Source: Mesorhabditis belari (taxonomy: Eukaryota > Nematoda > Chromadorea > Rhabditida > Rhabditidae). From it: a stretch of DNA of 64,000 bases. The DNA lies in the NCBI GenBank assembly GCA_958450365.1, contig CAUEEP010000438.1, positions 62,001-126,000 of the forward strand. The letters run 5' to 3'. This document shows positions 10,801 to 21,599 of this stretch, piece by piece. The notes beneath the pieces were generated by a model that searched no databases, was not told where the DNA came from, and saw nothing but the letters and a program-made list of their open reading frames with translations. How positions within the stretch are numbered: position 1 is the first letter of the stretch; every line of letters starts with the position of its first letter. Position numbers and translations under genes: made by a program.

Positions 10801-11305
10801 TGAGTCGGCGCCGAAATTTAAAGAAACTTTTTGCACCCATAAAACCTTCTTTAAACATACGTTTGGTTTCATCAAAAGGATCCACTATTTCTCTACAAAA
10901 TGACTTTTGAGAGATTCCACAAAGCTTTTCTTTTGTGGAGTTTATGAACTTCCAAACGCAGCTGGTTAAAATGGCAAAGAGTCCGACTCATCATTTGAAC
11001 AGTTTCTTTCACATAAACCTTCTTTGGTGTTTATATTAAAAAGATAGAGCACATTCAATTACTTAAGTTGCCAAATTTGCAGGAAGATCCCACCAATGGT
11101 TTTTTCTAGATCACAGTTTGTAGTTTTTGTGAAAAAATGGCTTTTTCTTGAGCGGAGGCGCTGTTTGAATTTTCTTTTAAATGTCATTTTGTAGAGAATT
11201 AGTTAACCATTCTACTCATATCAAACGCATATTATTTGACGAAGTCGAATAGAAGTTTTAGACATTTTTTTGATTTTCGGCGCCGACTCATTCTCCCCAA
11301 CCCAA
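10786..11305. mobile_element. Non-autonomous mariner-like MITE, 31-bp TIRs, TA target duplication
   Basis: The ends are perfect inverted repeats of about 31 bp starting TTGGGTTGGGGAGAATGA and ending CGGCGCCGAAA. They are flanked by TA on each side (10784-10785 and 11306-11307). Joining the outer flanks restores a continuous word (GATCTAGATAG), as expected for a TA insertion. The 520-bp interior has no transposase frame and contains a second, weaker inverted pair around TCTCTACAAAATGAC. Mariner-family transposase supplied in trans is the likely mover. Confidence 0.85.
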
Positions 11306-11613
11306 TAGATAGATTCTCTCCCAACCTTCACATAAACCGAGTTTTGGGGATTATCCCTAAGTGTTTGGCGAACTCCAGCTTCCATTCTCAGGCCGGATCC
11401 TTGATTGAACTGATGTCAAAATGAGCATGTCAAGATTAATTTAACTGACCGGTCGATCCTGAGAGAGAATGTTGTGGACCTTTCCGGAGCCTCCTTCGGC
11501 TCTCGGTCGAATGTGACCCATTTGATCGCCGGGTTATTTCTCCGGGTACAACAGATCTCGAGTGGATCTAATTTGATATCGTTGTAGCTACGTACAATGT
11601 GTATGTATGTATG

Positions 11614-12143
11614 TGTCGTAGCCGATTATGAATTTCAGCCGATTATGAATGAGTGGGTCTAGGAGCGTCCAACCATCAAGTATTCAGTATCATTCAACGC
11701 AGAATCATTCATAATTATGTTAAATTTTTTAAATTAGAAAGATTGGATAAAAAGAAATAAAATTAGAGCAAAAAAACTGTTTGTTCAAGAGAAGACTTTG
11801 AAGCCCTATAATTTTTTTTATTTTTATCCAATCTTTCTAATTTAAAAAACTTAACATAATTATGAATGATTCTGCGTTGAATGATACCAAATACTTGATG
11901 GTTGGACGCTCCTAGACCCACTCATTCATAATCGGCTGAAATTCATAACCGGCTACGGGGGTCCCGCCGATTTTGGATCAAACGTTGTAGCGCCGGCAAT
12001 TTTTAACCTAAACTCACAAATTTGGTACCAATCGACGCAGAATTTAATTCGCTACAAGATGATATAATATTGTCCTAATACATTAAAGGGTTGCTCTACT
12101 AGAAAGATTCGCCAAAAAATTTCATTCATAATCGGCTACGACA
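11614..12143. mobile_element. Fold-back MITE with 20-bp TIRs and nested 145-bp hairpin
   Basis: The element starts TGTCGTAGCCGATTATGAAT and ends with its reverse complement. TATG flanks it on both sides (11610-11613 and 12144-12147). The related sequence at 1200-1230 looks like the empty site. Inside, 11632-11763 and 11808-11957 form a second inverted repeat with arms of about 140 bp and a loop of about 45 bp, so transcripts would fold into a long hairpin. No coding frame is present. Confidence 0.8.
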
Positions 12144-12149
12144 TATGGA

Positions 12150-12560
12150 TCCTACGATTTCCAGCCTTTCACGGGTCTCCGAACCAGCCAGCGGACAAAG
12201 CGAACGATAGTGTGCTTTGCCCTCTGGTTAAAAGCATTGGAGAACTCACTTAAGCTGTGCTTGTCCCCGTGTCCCCAAATCCGAATGTCGATAGATGTGC
12301 TCGGACTTGACGGGCATCACAATAGGACGACCAGCCGCTTTGAATCCGAAACCCTCAATGCGATCGTCACGATGTCCGGAACCCGATAGACGACTAGATT
12401 GAATAGATAGTCTGAAGCTTTCCAACATTCAAATCAACCTCACATAACGATATCCAGAATTCTCGGGCAGTTGACACCTGTATTCGATGTCATTATTCTT
12501 GAAGGTTCGCGGCCATCCGGTGGCACTCTGCCACCAACTGGAGCCGGATTCTTCTTGAGA
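12150..12560 (-). repeat. Family B coding repeat, copy 2
   Basis: Same unit as at 1141-1680, on the minus strand. It contains CQLPENSGYRYVR, an intron-like gap, then SGSGHRDDRIEGFGFKA. In an alternative frame the tail reads IRIWGHGDKHSLSEFSNAF and continues basic (RFVRWLVRRPVK) to a stop near 12150. The second frame is longer and may be the original one. Function unknown. Confidence 0.55.
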
Positions 12561-12616
12561 TGGTCCGCAAAGTTTGGTTTGGTCACTCTGCAAATCGGAG
12601 ATCTTTGAATCCCTCG

Positions 12617-12668
12617 TCTCTATCGCCTCACCCTCGTCTCTATCGCCTCACCCTCGTCTCTATCGTCT
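12617..12668 (+). repeat. Short tandem repeat, about 20-bp unit, nearly 3 copies
   Basis: The unit CCTCGTCTCTATCGCCTCAC is repeated head to tail almost three times and ends in CGTCTCTGG. Simple local duplication; no coding role is apparent. Confidence 0.85.
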
Positions 12669-13330
12669 CTGGTGATTCCATCCAATTAACGCCATTCCAA
12701 ACACTCACAAATCGGCTTCCAACCTGGTCTCCAATTCGGAGACTCTTGTCGTGATCTCGCTAGCTCCACGTCCGTTTTTGTTCGCTCACGATCGTTCGCT
12801 TTGCCCGCTGTCTAATTGGGGGACCCGTGAAAGTATTTGCGCTGAAGGGTTGGAAAATAGACATAGTTCGGCCTTTTGGACCGTACAAATCTCTCATTAG
12901 GCCTTTCAGACAGTTCAGAAAAGTCCACGGTTACACTCGGGCCCTTCTGGCCTTCAAAAATTTTCATTCCAGTCCTTCGGGTCTTTCAGAAAATTCATTC
13001 CTGCCCTTCGGGCCGTCAAAACAGTGATTCAGGTCTTACACACATCGGTGCAATTTGCGTTTTTTGATGAATTTTGATGAAAGATGTGTCATTCTACACA
13101 GAAAAATGTACTCATTTCAAAACAGGAAAAAAACGGAAACCCCACTCTTTCAAAGCCGGTGACATCGCAAAATCGAAAGATGTAAGGTGATAGATTTGAT
13201 TTATTAGATTCTTCTCTTCCTTTTCACCCCAAAAGCAAGCAATTATAAAGCCTCCACAAAAACTAGTAGTATTGTGAATCTAAAAATAACTGTCTGTTTG
13301 TTTGTAATGACCTCAGAAAGCGACTTTTAA

Positions 13331-14076
13331 ATGCTCAAAATTCCATTCTTCCACATCTATTCGGGCTCGTCAAAACAGTTATTCCTGCCCTTTGGTCCGT
13401 CAAAACTTTCACTTTGGCACTTTGGCATCGTCGCTTCATTCATTCTTCCCATTTCCTTGAATTCAAAACGAATTCACCAATTGGTCGGAATGGGTGTGAT
13501 GACCGTCGCTCTATTCATCACGGTTCTCCTTCTTTTTCAACAAATTTCTTCGTTAAAGTTGGTCAGAAAGGGATTTTCGATGATCTTAGATTTCAGCAGT
13601 AGAGACGAGGGTTCGTCGTCCATTGATACCGTCCATCCCATCAATTTGAGGTCTTGTCAAAGAAATTTGTGGGTTTTTTTGGAGACAATGAACAAGAAAT
13701 AGGTTTGCGTGTCCCAATGACAAGACTTTTCAGGAGTAAAACCCAACAAGAACTCGTCGAGGCTCGAGGAAAAATGTGCGAAATCGGTGGCAGAGTGCCA
13801 CCGGATGGCCAGCGAACCTTCAAGAATAGTACCATCGAGTACAGCCGTCAACTGCCCGAGAATCCTGGATATCGTTATGTGAGGTTTGTTTAAATGTTGG
13901 AAAGCTTTAGCCTATCTACTCAATCTAGTCGTCTATCGGGCTCCGGACATCGTGACGATCGCACTGAGGGTTTCGGATTCAAAGCGGATGGTCGTCCTGT
14001 TGTGATGCCTGTCAAGTTCGAGCACATCTATCGACATTCGGATTTGGGGACACGGGGACAAGCACCGCTTCAGTGA
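13331..14076 (+). CDS. Chimeric gene I: CTL transmembrane exon spliced to a family B repeat
   Basis: Three exons join without a frame error: 13331-13668, 13734-13883 and 13911-14076, giving 217 residues. Exon 1 carries the type II membrane anchor of the CTL family (MGVMTVALFITVLLLFQQ after a short charged lead). It then runs into the serine-rich segment also seen at 2.2 and 20.5 kb. Exon 2 starts as the usual coiled coil (KTQQELVEARGKM), then passes directly into family B sequence (PENPGYRYVR). Exon 3 is pure family B. The introns are 65 and 27 nt. No lectin domain remains. The start codon at 13331 is uncertain because the normal N-terminal leader is absent. A fusion by duplication; expression is unknown. 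Confidence 0.5.
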
Positions 14077-14179
14077 GCGCTTTAATTCTTCTGACCTGCG
14101 AGCAAATCTCACTATCGCTCGCTTTGCCCGCTGGCTGGCGCGGAGACCCGTAAAAGTTTGTAGCTTTTGATCTATGCCG

Positions 14180-14470
14180 TTATTCTATTTAATTTGGAGT
14201 AACAGGGACTCCTTTGATCGAAAAGAGATTTTTGTTAAACTCAAAGCGATCAGAGCATCTCTTTGGCCGGACCTCTTCACTCGCTACTCGTGCCTCAGAG
14301 ATTTTGGATTTGGACAAAGAAATCCGCTTAGCTACACGTAATTTTTCGCAAACGTCGCGGAGAACATCACGAGGCAAATGAATGGGGAATTTCGAAGGAA
14401 ATCCAGATACAAATTTTGAAGAGCAGAAACAAATGAAGTTGGCAAAAGGCATAAGAGTTCCAACACTCAA
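14180..14470 (-). pseudogene. F-box-like gene fragment
   Basis: A 93-codon minus frame containing IHLPRDVLRDVCEKL followed by a basic segment (KRISLSKSKIS). The L-P-x-x-V-L-x-x-V pattern resembles the first helix of an F-box, the Skp1-binding motif of SCF ubiquitin ligase adaptors that is greatly expanded in nematodes. Only about 40 residues could belong to it and no downstream domain follows. Copies lie at 10110-10340 (plus) and 29020-29110 (minus). Assignment tentative. Confidence 0.3.
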
Positions 14471-14738
14471 CTACCGAGCTGATTAGTTTCCAAAATGAGC
14501 CGAAAATCGAGCTCGAAAGAACACAGAAATGTTATCAATCCCACGGAAATTCAGCGCCAGATTGAAGAAATCAATTCGAAAGGAAATGCGTTCTCAGTCC
14601 ACGCATGTTAAGACGAAATTCAATAATAAGAGGTGTTTTTTGGGTTTTTTCGATCGGGTTAATCGATCTAGATCCCTCAAATATTAATAGGTGACAAAGC
14701 AGGAATTCATCTTTATTTGCTTCCTGACACGCTTCACC

Positions 14739-14800
14739 CAATGAAATTCTCTCGGTTTTATCTGCTGCTGCCTTTGCTTCTCCATCTTCAGTTGGCTGAT
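14739..14800 (+). CDS. Possible signal-peptide exon
   Basis: An ATG at about 14739 opens a short hydrophobic leader (KFSRFYLLLPLLLHLQLADGG) followed by a GT that could be a donor. It looks like the first exon of a secreted protein. No partner exon was found in the next 700 bp, so it may be an isolated remnant. Confidence 0.3.
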
Positions 14801-14839
14801 GGAGGGGTATGGGGTGAAATATTGGTTCTATCTGTAAGC

Positions 14840-15320
14840 GGATCTCGGCTTTGGCTTATTGCCCTGGCCCCTGACCCCCGATTCCGATGATGATTAATCC
14901 ACTTACTCCCCTCACTTCTCGCTATAGCTAAAAACTGAGAAGAGAACGTAGTAACAGACACAGAGTCATTATCGAAGGATACTAAATGTTAGTTTCCTTA
15001 TGAAACGGAGAATATTTTTTGAGGGAACATTTTAACTCACACAGCAAATTTCGAAACGACCCTCCCTTCTATCCTTCCTATTTCCGCAGCCCAATTGCAG
15101 AATCTCTTCAAACATACTTCTTCTGAGCATGTCCCCACCTCTCGAAACCTTATCTTTTCTCGGAACCTCTCCCTCTTCCTCATCGCAATCAACCTCTTCC
15201 CCTCCTTAAATTCACATTTACAATCATTTCCGACGCACCATTCAATATTTTAAGAGTCATATCGTTCACCAGGCCAACATCTGTCGCATTCGTAACAATG
15301 GAATTTTTACGGACTCTTCT
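14840..15320. other. Repeat remnant and unassigned sequence
   Basis: The first 190 bp match 1690-1880 in reverse complement. The rest is pyrimidine-rich, with no recognisable exon, RNA or repeat. Confidence 0.3.
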
Positions 15321-15500
15321 ACTGGTTTGGATCAAATGAATCCTGTAACTAAAACCGAATTCCAGACTCTCTGTCTACTGACCTTCTGCCATCTCGTTGA
15401 GGGATTATGGTAAACCCAGAATTGTATAAATTGGGATGACAATAAGAGATTTTTCCGTGGCGGTGGCCGGATCAGTGTGCCCCGAGCTAGGGTGAATCGT
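15320..15500 (+). repeat. Dispersed repeat, second copy at about 38540-38700
   Basis: A block running from the ACTCTTCTACTGG word through CCAGACTCTCTGTCTACTG and ATCTCGTTGAGGGATT recurs at 38540-38690, both in plus orientation. Its first words also occur near 3535-3590. The 103-codon minus ORF over it (15332-15643) has no counterpart frame in the other copy, so it is probably not a gene. Confidence 0.6.
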
Positions 15501-15566
15501 CCGGCCCTAGTTCCAAGACTCGAAAGAAAACTCAGGTGTTCTTTTGTTCTAAATGTAAAGAAAAAG

Positions 15567-15598
15567 AGGTTAGTACTAAGGTACCTTAGTACTAACCT
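15567..15598. repeat. Perfect 32-nt palindrome
   Basis: The sequence AGGTTAGTACTAAGGT and its exact reverse complement meet at a central GTAC with no loop. Any transcript would form a 16-bp stem only with difficulty, because there is no spacer; as DNA it is a symmetric site. It lies just after the repeat at 15320-15500. Confidence 0.9.
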
Positions 15599-15599
15599 T

Positions 15600-16480
15600 C
15601 CTTTGTAGGGAAAAGTGTGATTTTTTTCTGACCCGACTCCCATTTTTGAGCCCGGATTCGGATTCTACGTGGAATTTTAGCCTAGAAAAAGTGTTTTGTA
15701 TTATGATTCTGTGTTTTTACTTACCCTCTAAGTCGAAAATCCTCGAATGGGGGTTGGGTAAGAAAGTTTTTTGAAGAAAGTCACCTCGACTTCAAAAAAG
15801 CGCCTTCTGGCACCTGGAGACTCTTTCGGATGGTTTAATTACCCAAGTTTCCAGGAGCTTCGCGTTTACGTACACACAGAATTTCCAGTACAAAATTTCC
15901 AGTACACGTCAAGGTACAAACAGAATTTCCAAAAAAATTGAGTTTTTTTCGATAAAACGCAGATATTTTCTTTATTTTTCATCATTTTTTTCAATTTTTT
16001 TTTTCCAATCTTTTTTGGAATCTTATAAGTTTGAGTTCTGGACAGTACCTTTTGACACCAAAACCATGAAAATCGGCGATTGCCCCGATTCGGGGACACC
16101 CCGAGTGGTCATCTTGGGGGGAGGTCTTATGCGCTATTTCAAACTTGCTCTCTATTTATCTGATAATTTAATTAAAAACGCATTTTGACTCTTTTTCTAG
16201 AATCACAGCTCTTCAAATGAATTTTTATAATGAAATAGTCCACCAAATTTGTTTTAGTTTTCTCTAAATAGCTTTTATTAAGTTTGGGCTTCTGATCTAT
16301 CAATAATTTAGATTAGAGTTTTGTCAAAGATAATCCTTTTTTATAAGTTTGTTCGACATTCGTCTTCGTCGATCTTCCTGTAAAAGTCATTAAAACAAAG
16401 CGAACGGTTCCAGAAATATTGAAAAGCTTTTCTTGACAACTTTTAATAGAGAAAAGCAGTCAAATGACAGATCTGCCAGT
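15600..16480. other. No supported gene
   Basis: A T-rich stretch with short frames only. No repeat partner or exon signals were recognised. Confidence 0.3.
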
Positions 16481-16566
16481 GAGATGTTGATTAGCGCTAG
16501 CGCTCGACGAAAAACGAGCAAATGTTCATCGCTTGTACGATTTGCTTGCCATTTCTGATTCTTGTG

Positions 16567-16825
16567 ACTCACAAGAATGAGAGTCATCGCATATTTTGCT
16601 ATGGTAAGTGGAAACAGCAATTTCATCAATCGGAACTCTTTTCAGACGTCAGCAATTTTCTTTGCCGTTGGCATCGTGATCATCTTGCAGTATACCGTTC
16701 GACAACCGAATCAATTCGACCAACTGCCGGCAAGTAGCGACTTTACCGGAACGGCGACAATGATTGGAATATTGATGTACGCGTTTGAAGGACAAACTAT
16801 GGTTGGTCCGGAAAATTTGCTATGA
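16567..16825 (+). pseudogene. Fragment of an SLC36-like amino-acid transporter
   Basis: Two exon pieces, ending at 16603 and starting at 16646, are joined by a 42-nt GTAAGT to TTTTCAG intron. The second encodes a hydrophobic helix (FFAVGIVIILQYTV) and then FTGTATMIGILMYAFEGQTMV. That last block matches the A-F-E-G-x-x-x-V-L-P-x-E-N signature of proton-coupled amino-acid transporters (SLC36/AAAP family). After GQTMV the expected LP-x-EN reads GPEN and the frame stops at 16825. No other transporter helices are nearby. A stranded gene fragment. Confidence 0.65.
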
Positions 16826-16943
16826 TTGGATGATTTAAGCGACCGGTTTACAGGATGATCCAAAATTATCGCAACAAATTTCAGAAAACTATTCTTTTCC
16901 AAAAAACTTTCTACAAAAAGTAGCATGTATTATATACTATTTG

Positions 16944-17835
16944 AATTGAGAGCTTTTTTGCAGAGAAAACAAAAATGAGAGGTAGGAGACCAGACCGTCC
17001 ATTTCCCATCGAGGCCCCAAAGCTGAAATAGGTTTATTTCTGATGGAAATCCTTCCATTAAGCACTTTGCGTTATTTTAGAAAAAAGAGTTTCCTCAGAT
17101 TGCTTCAAATACTTTTGGATTAATTATGCATTCGAAATTGGAATAAGTATACATGTTTTCACCATGAAAATCTCACCAAAGCGTGGATTCCCGAATCCGG
17201 AATCCTATTGGTGAAATCCACCGAACTTCCATCCGTCCATTCAAAAGCATATATCCTTTGTTCGGATTTCTCTGAATAAAGAAATTTTCATTTTTCGACA
17301 TTGATCTTTCGATCCGATTTTCCTTTCTTATTATTGAAATGATTCTAGTTTCCGAATCGAAACCATTATATCTATTAAAGAACTATCAGTCAAACGAATC
17401 TTTTTTTACAAAGTGCGTTCCAAAGTGGCTGAAAAAAATGAAAGAAATAAGTTTAATATATTCATTTATGTCTTTCCATAAGAAAAATTCAACCCTCACT
17501 CCGATCCAGAACCAAGCATTTGAATAAAGAGTGTTCGCTGAAATAAATATTGTTTTTGGTTTATAAAGCAGAAATTCCTACGAAAATCATGAATTTTCAG
17601 AATTGAATTATTTCGATTTCTTACCGAGTTTCTGAACAAAATTGTTCTCTTCCTGACTGTGAATTGAGACTAAATGACTCTTTCGAGTCGCACAATATGC
17701 CTCGGCTTCATCAAATGACATTCCTTGATCGAAAGCCTTGAGATGAAGATAATCCTGGTTCACAACAGCCACCAAACCTTGTACCAAGAAGCGGTTTTTT
17801 CCAAATACAACCAGCCATCATAGGAAAAAGGAAAA
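16944..17835 (-). pseudogene. CTL-family gene E, lectin domain only, frame broken
   Basis: Minus-strand exons of a CTL domain lie in order. They are a GWLYLEKTASWYK exon, a 41-nt intron, the AEAYCATRKSHLVSIHS exon, an FWIG exon, a WTDGSSVDFTN exon and a final exon (LWGLDGKW to about 16944). In the fourth exon an indel after AAAGG shifts the frame just before the TDGSSVDF block. No coiled-coil or anchor exon lies upstream; a partial second copy (17836-18050) abuts instead. A decayed tandem duplicate. Confidence 0.7.
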
Positions 17836-18050
17836 AAATTCAACCTTCAGTCCAATCCAGAACGTTTCCTTCGAACGAATAGCTCTCGCTGAAATAAATA
17901 TTGATTATTTTTTGTTTATAAAGCATAAATTTCTACGAAAATCATGAATTTTCAGAATTGAATCATTTCGATTTCCTACCGAGTTTCCAAACAAAATGGT
18001 TCTCTTCCTGACTGTGAGTTGAGACTAAATGGCAGTAGATATACCTTATA
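17836..18050 (-). pseudogene. CTL-family fragment F (two inner exons)
   Basis: Contains the HLVSTHSQEENHFVWKLG part of one CTL exon and the following FWIGLK exon, each with its usual splice sites. It then runs straight into the GWLYL exon of fragment E. This is the expected product of unequal crossing-over between CTL copies. Confidence 0.65.
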
Positions 18051-18084
18051 TCACGCAAAAAGTATAAATCGAATTTTTGCGAAC

Positions 18085-18310
18085 TTCATGAACAAAATTC
18101 AAAGACAAATCGACGAGTTGAGGGACGAGAAGAGCGACCTTCACGAAGAATTGTCAGTTTCCTCATGCTGATGTCCATTGATGTTCAACACGTTTATCTA
18201 ATAGTCTATTCAGGAGCGACGAGAGAGCAAAATACTTGCAGCTTCAAGCGAATTCTGGGTTTTTGGGAGAACTTTTTAAATGAGATTTTGAACAAACAAT
18301 TCTGAAATAA
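18085..18310 (+). repeat. Convergent coiled-coil tail and CTL 3' flank, inverted copy
   Basis: The plus strand encodes QRQIDELRDEKSDLHEELS up to a stop. This is the end of a coiled-coil protein that also lies, convergent to the CTL genes, at 38270-38345 and 43789-43890 (minus). It is followed by the CTL 3'-flank block with the GAGCGACGAGAGAGCAAAATA word. The association of this tail with every CTL 3' end indicates a common ancestral unit. Confidence 0.65.
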
Positions 18311-18401
18311 AGAAACAGATAATGTGCAGTTGTTTGTTTTCAGAAGATTGAATAAAATGGGATTTATTGGTTTTTGTACACAGAAAAGAATAAAGAATTT
18401 A

Positions 18402-20880
18402 TCAGAATTGAGAGCGAATTTTGCAGATAAGACCCAACTGGGTAGGAGCATAGACCCGCCATTTCCCATTGTCGCTCGAAAGCTGAAATCAGTTCATTTC
18501 CGATCGAAATCTTTTGATATAACACTTTGCCTTATTTGATAAAAAGAAATCTCCTAAGATTGAATCAAATTGTGCATTGGAAACTGGAATATGAGCAAGA
18601 GGGAGAGGTCCCGAGAAGAGAGAAGATTTCAGAAGATGGGGATATACTCAGAAGTATGCTTGAAGATCTTCTGCAATTGGGCTGCGGAAACAGGAAGGAT
18701 AGAATCGAGGATTTCACGTTGAAAATCTCACATAAGTGTGGGTGTACGAACTCGGGTGTCCAACCCCCCAATTCGTGAAATCCACCGAACTTCCATCCAT
18801 CCATTCAAAAGCATTTTCTTTGTTCGGATTTCTCTGAATAAAGAAATTTTCATGTTTAGATATTGATATTTCGATCCGATTTTCTTTTTTTCTTCTTGAA
18901 ATTCTTCTAGTTACCCAATTGAAACCATGATTTCAATCAAAGAACTACTAGCCAAACGAATTATTTTTTTCACACAGAGCCTTCCGGAAATGGCTGAAAG
19001 AATCATTAGTTTTTATATATTGATTTATGTCTTTCAATAAGAAAAATTCAACCTTCAGTCCGATCCAGAACCCATGAAAGGGTTGAACATTTTTCGCTGA
19101 AATAAATATCGTTTGTTCTTGGTTTATAAAACATAAATTTCTACGAAAAGCATGAATTTTCAGAATTGAATCATTTCGATTTCTTACCGAGTTTCCAAAC
19201 AAAATCGTTCTCTTCTTGACTGTGAATTGTGACCAAATGGCCCTTTCGACTCGCACAATACGTCACGGCGTCATCAAATGTCATCCATTTTTCGATAACC
19301 TTGAGATAAAGATAATCCTGGTTCACAACATCCACGAAACCTTGTACCAAGAAGCGGTTTTTGCCAAATACGACCATTCATCCGGTTCCAGGATCCAATT
19401 CATCGTTCGATTTCTGAATTTCTTCGAAAAATTCACTTCAGACTTTTAAAACGAATACTAAATCCTTTTCCTTAAAAAACGCATGAATCTGCCCGCGACT
19501 TCACCATTTCGACCGTTTTGTTTTCCCTTTCAAATTGTCTAGAGAGAGATTGATTGGATTGAGTGGAATGGGTGTTTTGCGAATGAAAAAAAACCGTTTT
19601 CTCGAATTTCAGTCTACAGGAGATAGTTAAATTCAAATATTGTTGAACTCACATATCAGCCTCCAACTGCGTGATTTTCCCCATTCAATTCGCCTCAATT
19701 TGGGTCATTTTTGGAATGGTGTTCTAGGGGCCAAAAAAAACTGCTTTCATAAGTCTCAGGCGGCAAGAGATACCAAATGAACTCACATTTGGGTTTCGAG
19801 GTCAGAGATTTTGCTTTGCAACGCGTTGATTTGCCCTTCGAGCTCTACAATCTTGGCTCTACCGTCTTTCACTTCCGTATTTTGAGTTTTTCTGAAAAAA
19901 GCTCGCATTTTAACCATATATTGAGCTTGTCAAAAAAGAAAGTTACAAAATTAGTACAATTGTGCTTCGAGATCGTCGTTCTTCCTTTTCATCTCGGCGA
20001 CTTTCCTTTCCAATTCTCGATTACTCTCCCTTCCATCAACCAAATCAGCGTCCCACTTTGCGTTCTTCTTTTTCGTTTCGGCGATTTTCCCCATTAAATC
20101 CGTCTCAATTTGAGCCATTTTCGTGTAGATGGCCCTTGACGTTTCGGTGACTTTGGAATCTCTAGAAGTGTCTCATCCTCAGATATTTCTTTAAAGGATC
20201 TCAAGACTCACATCTCGGCTTTCAGATCAGCACGAATCTTCGTCGATCGATCATCTATTTGCGAGATTTTCGAGTTTGTGAATTCATCACTTCTTTCCTT
20301 TTGTTCACATTCACTGAAAAAGATGAGCTTAAATTCTTCAAGATTTGTTGATTTCACCCACATTTCCCTCTCGAGTCCGCAGATTTTTCCTCGGGCCTCG
20401 ACGAGTTCTTGTTGGGTTTCATTCCTGAAAAGTCTTGTGATTGAGATGCTCAAGCCTATTTTTTGTTTGTTCTATCAAATTTGCTCTATTGATTTGAAAT
20501 CCATTGATCTTTATTGATTTGATCAAATTTCTTTGACAAGATCCCAAGCGGACGGTATCCGGACAATCCTTTTTACTGCTGAAATCTAAGATCATTGAAA
20601 AATCCCCTTTCTGATCAACTTCAAAGCACGACGATCACGAGACATAGTCTCTTCTGGATCATTGGGAGATCCGAATGGTTGAAAATATAGCTATTTGAAG
20701 GGAAAAGAATACGTGGATGGATCCACTTGATTGCTTTGTTGAATTGACGAAGAAATTTGATGGAAAAGGAGGAGAATCGTGATGAATAGACCGAAGGCCA
20801 TCATACCCATTCTGCTGAATTGGTTGATTAGTTTTGAATTCGGGGAAATGGGAAGACCGAATGGAGGGACGATCCGATAA
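18402..20880 (-). CDS. CTL-family gene B, coiled-coil stalk with C-type lectin-like domain
   Basis: Minus-strand copy of the coiled-coil CTL family. From the 5' side it has an anchor exon (MGMMAFGLFITILLLFHQ, about 20780), two short coil exons (ELVEARGKI), a long coil exon, further coil exons and a lectin domain in five exons. The domain runs from EWSYLAKTASWYK through VTYCASRKGHLVTIHS, GFWIGLK and EWMDGSSVDFTNW to a last exon ending LGLICKIRSQF and a stop at 18402. A 41-nt intron splits the first two lectin exons. The lectin half is open. In the stalk, a stop after the anchor and a TGA in one coil exon (near 19690) suggest damage, so the full protein is doubtful. No N-terminal leader exon was found. 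Confidence 0.6.
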
Positions 20881-21590
20881 ACAATTGTTTTTTTACGGAA
20901 AAGAGCTTTTGAGAGCTCTGAAATTGTTTAGGAAAGCGATTGACTCATTAACCGTTGAAGGAATCGCTTCGGATAGAACTTCGTGCAAAAAAAAGTAGCA
21001 TTTCGGGAAAAAGAAAGCCGTCAGTTCGTGTGAAGTTGGTGAGTGAGAAAACGCGGAGTTATCAGGAGACTACTTTCGGGAAGGTCAACTGAACCGACCG
21101 TTCCCATCAAATCGCCACAATTGTTTCTCAAAGCTATCTATCTCCCCCAGGCGTAAACAATTTATCCTAGAGCCTTTTTGACTTCTCTAACTCCAAAATT
21201 CATGGCTGTTCGAGGTGTGATCATTGTCGATTGTTGTTTTGGTTGTTCTATGTTTTTTAAGTTGTTTAGTGTTAAAGCAGAACAAAAAGCATAACTGAAC
21301 AAAGCTTCTCTAAAACGGGGACTGCTCAAGGCATTAAAATCTATAAAGAGAAAAAAGACGATCAGCTACCAGACTCGAACCTGAGAGCCCCCGCTTTGCC
21401 TTTTGGAACCAGCATCATGATCAGGAAATTTATCGAGGGCACTGAGACTGAGAAGCAATGAGTGAGAAATTTGGAGAGATTTTGAACTTGGGTGATGTTG
21501 ATTCGGATAATGAGTAGTTTTCTCATATCAAATTGTTCAACTCGAACTCGAGACAAAGAAAGAAGATCACAAAAACCTTGCGACACCGAG
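20520..21590. other. CTL upstream remnants and unassigned sequence
   Basis: The part at 20520-20650 matches 2200-2330 and 13545-13670 (the serine-rich continuation of the anchor exon). From 20900 to 21590 I see no supported exon. A 74-codon minus frame at 21362-21586 has no recognisable motif. Confidence 0.3.
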
Positions 21591-21599
21591 GCATCAGGA

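Noticed and set aside
15332..15643. 103-codon minus ORF
   Set aside because: Overlaps a dispersed repeat whose other copy (38.54 kb) does not keep the frame.
21355..21430. Possible tRNA on the minus strand (GGTTCGAGTC word near 21375)
   Set aside because: The stem around the T-loop-like word does not pair and no acceptor or anticodon arm could be folded.
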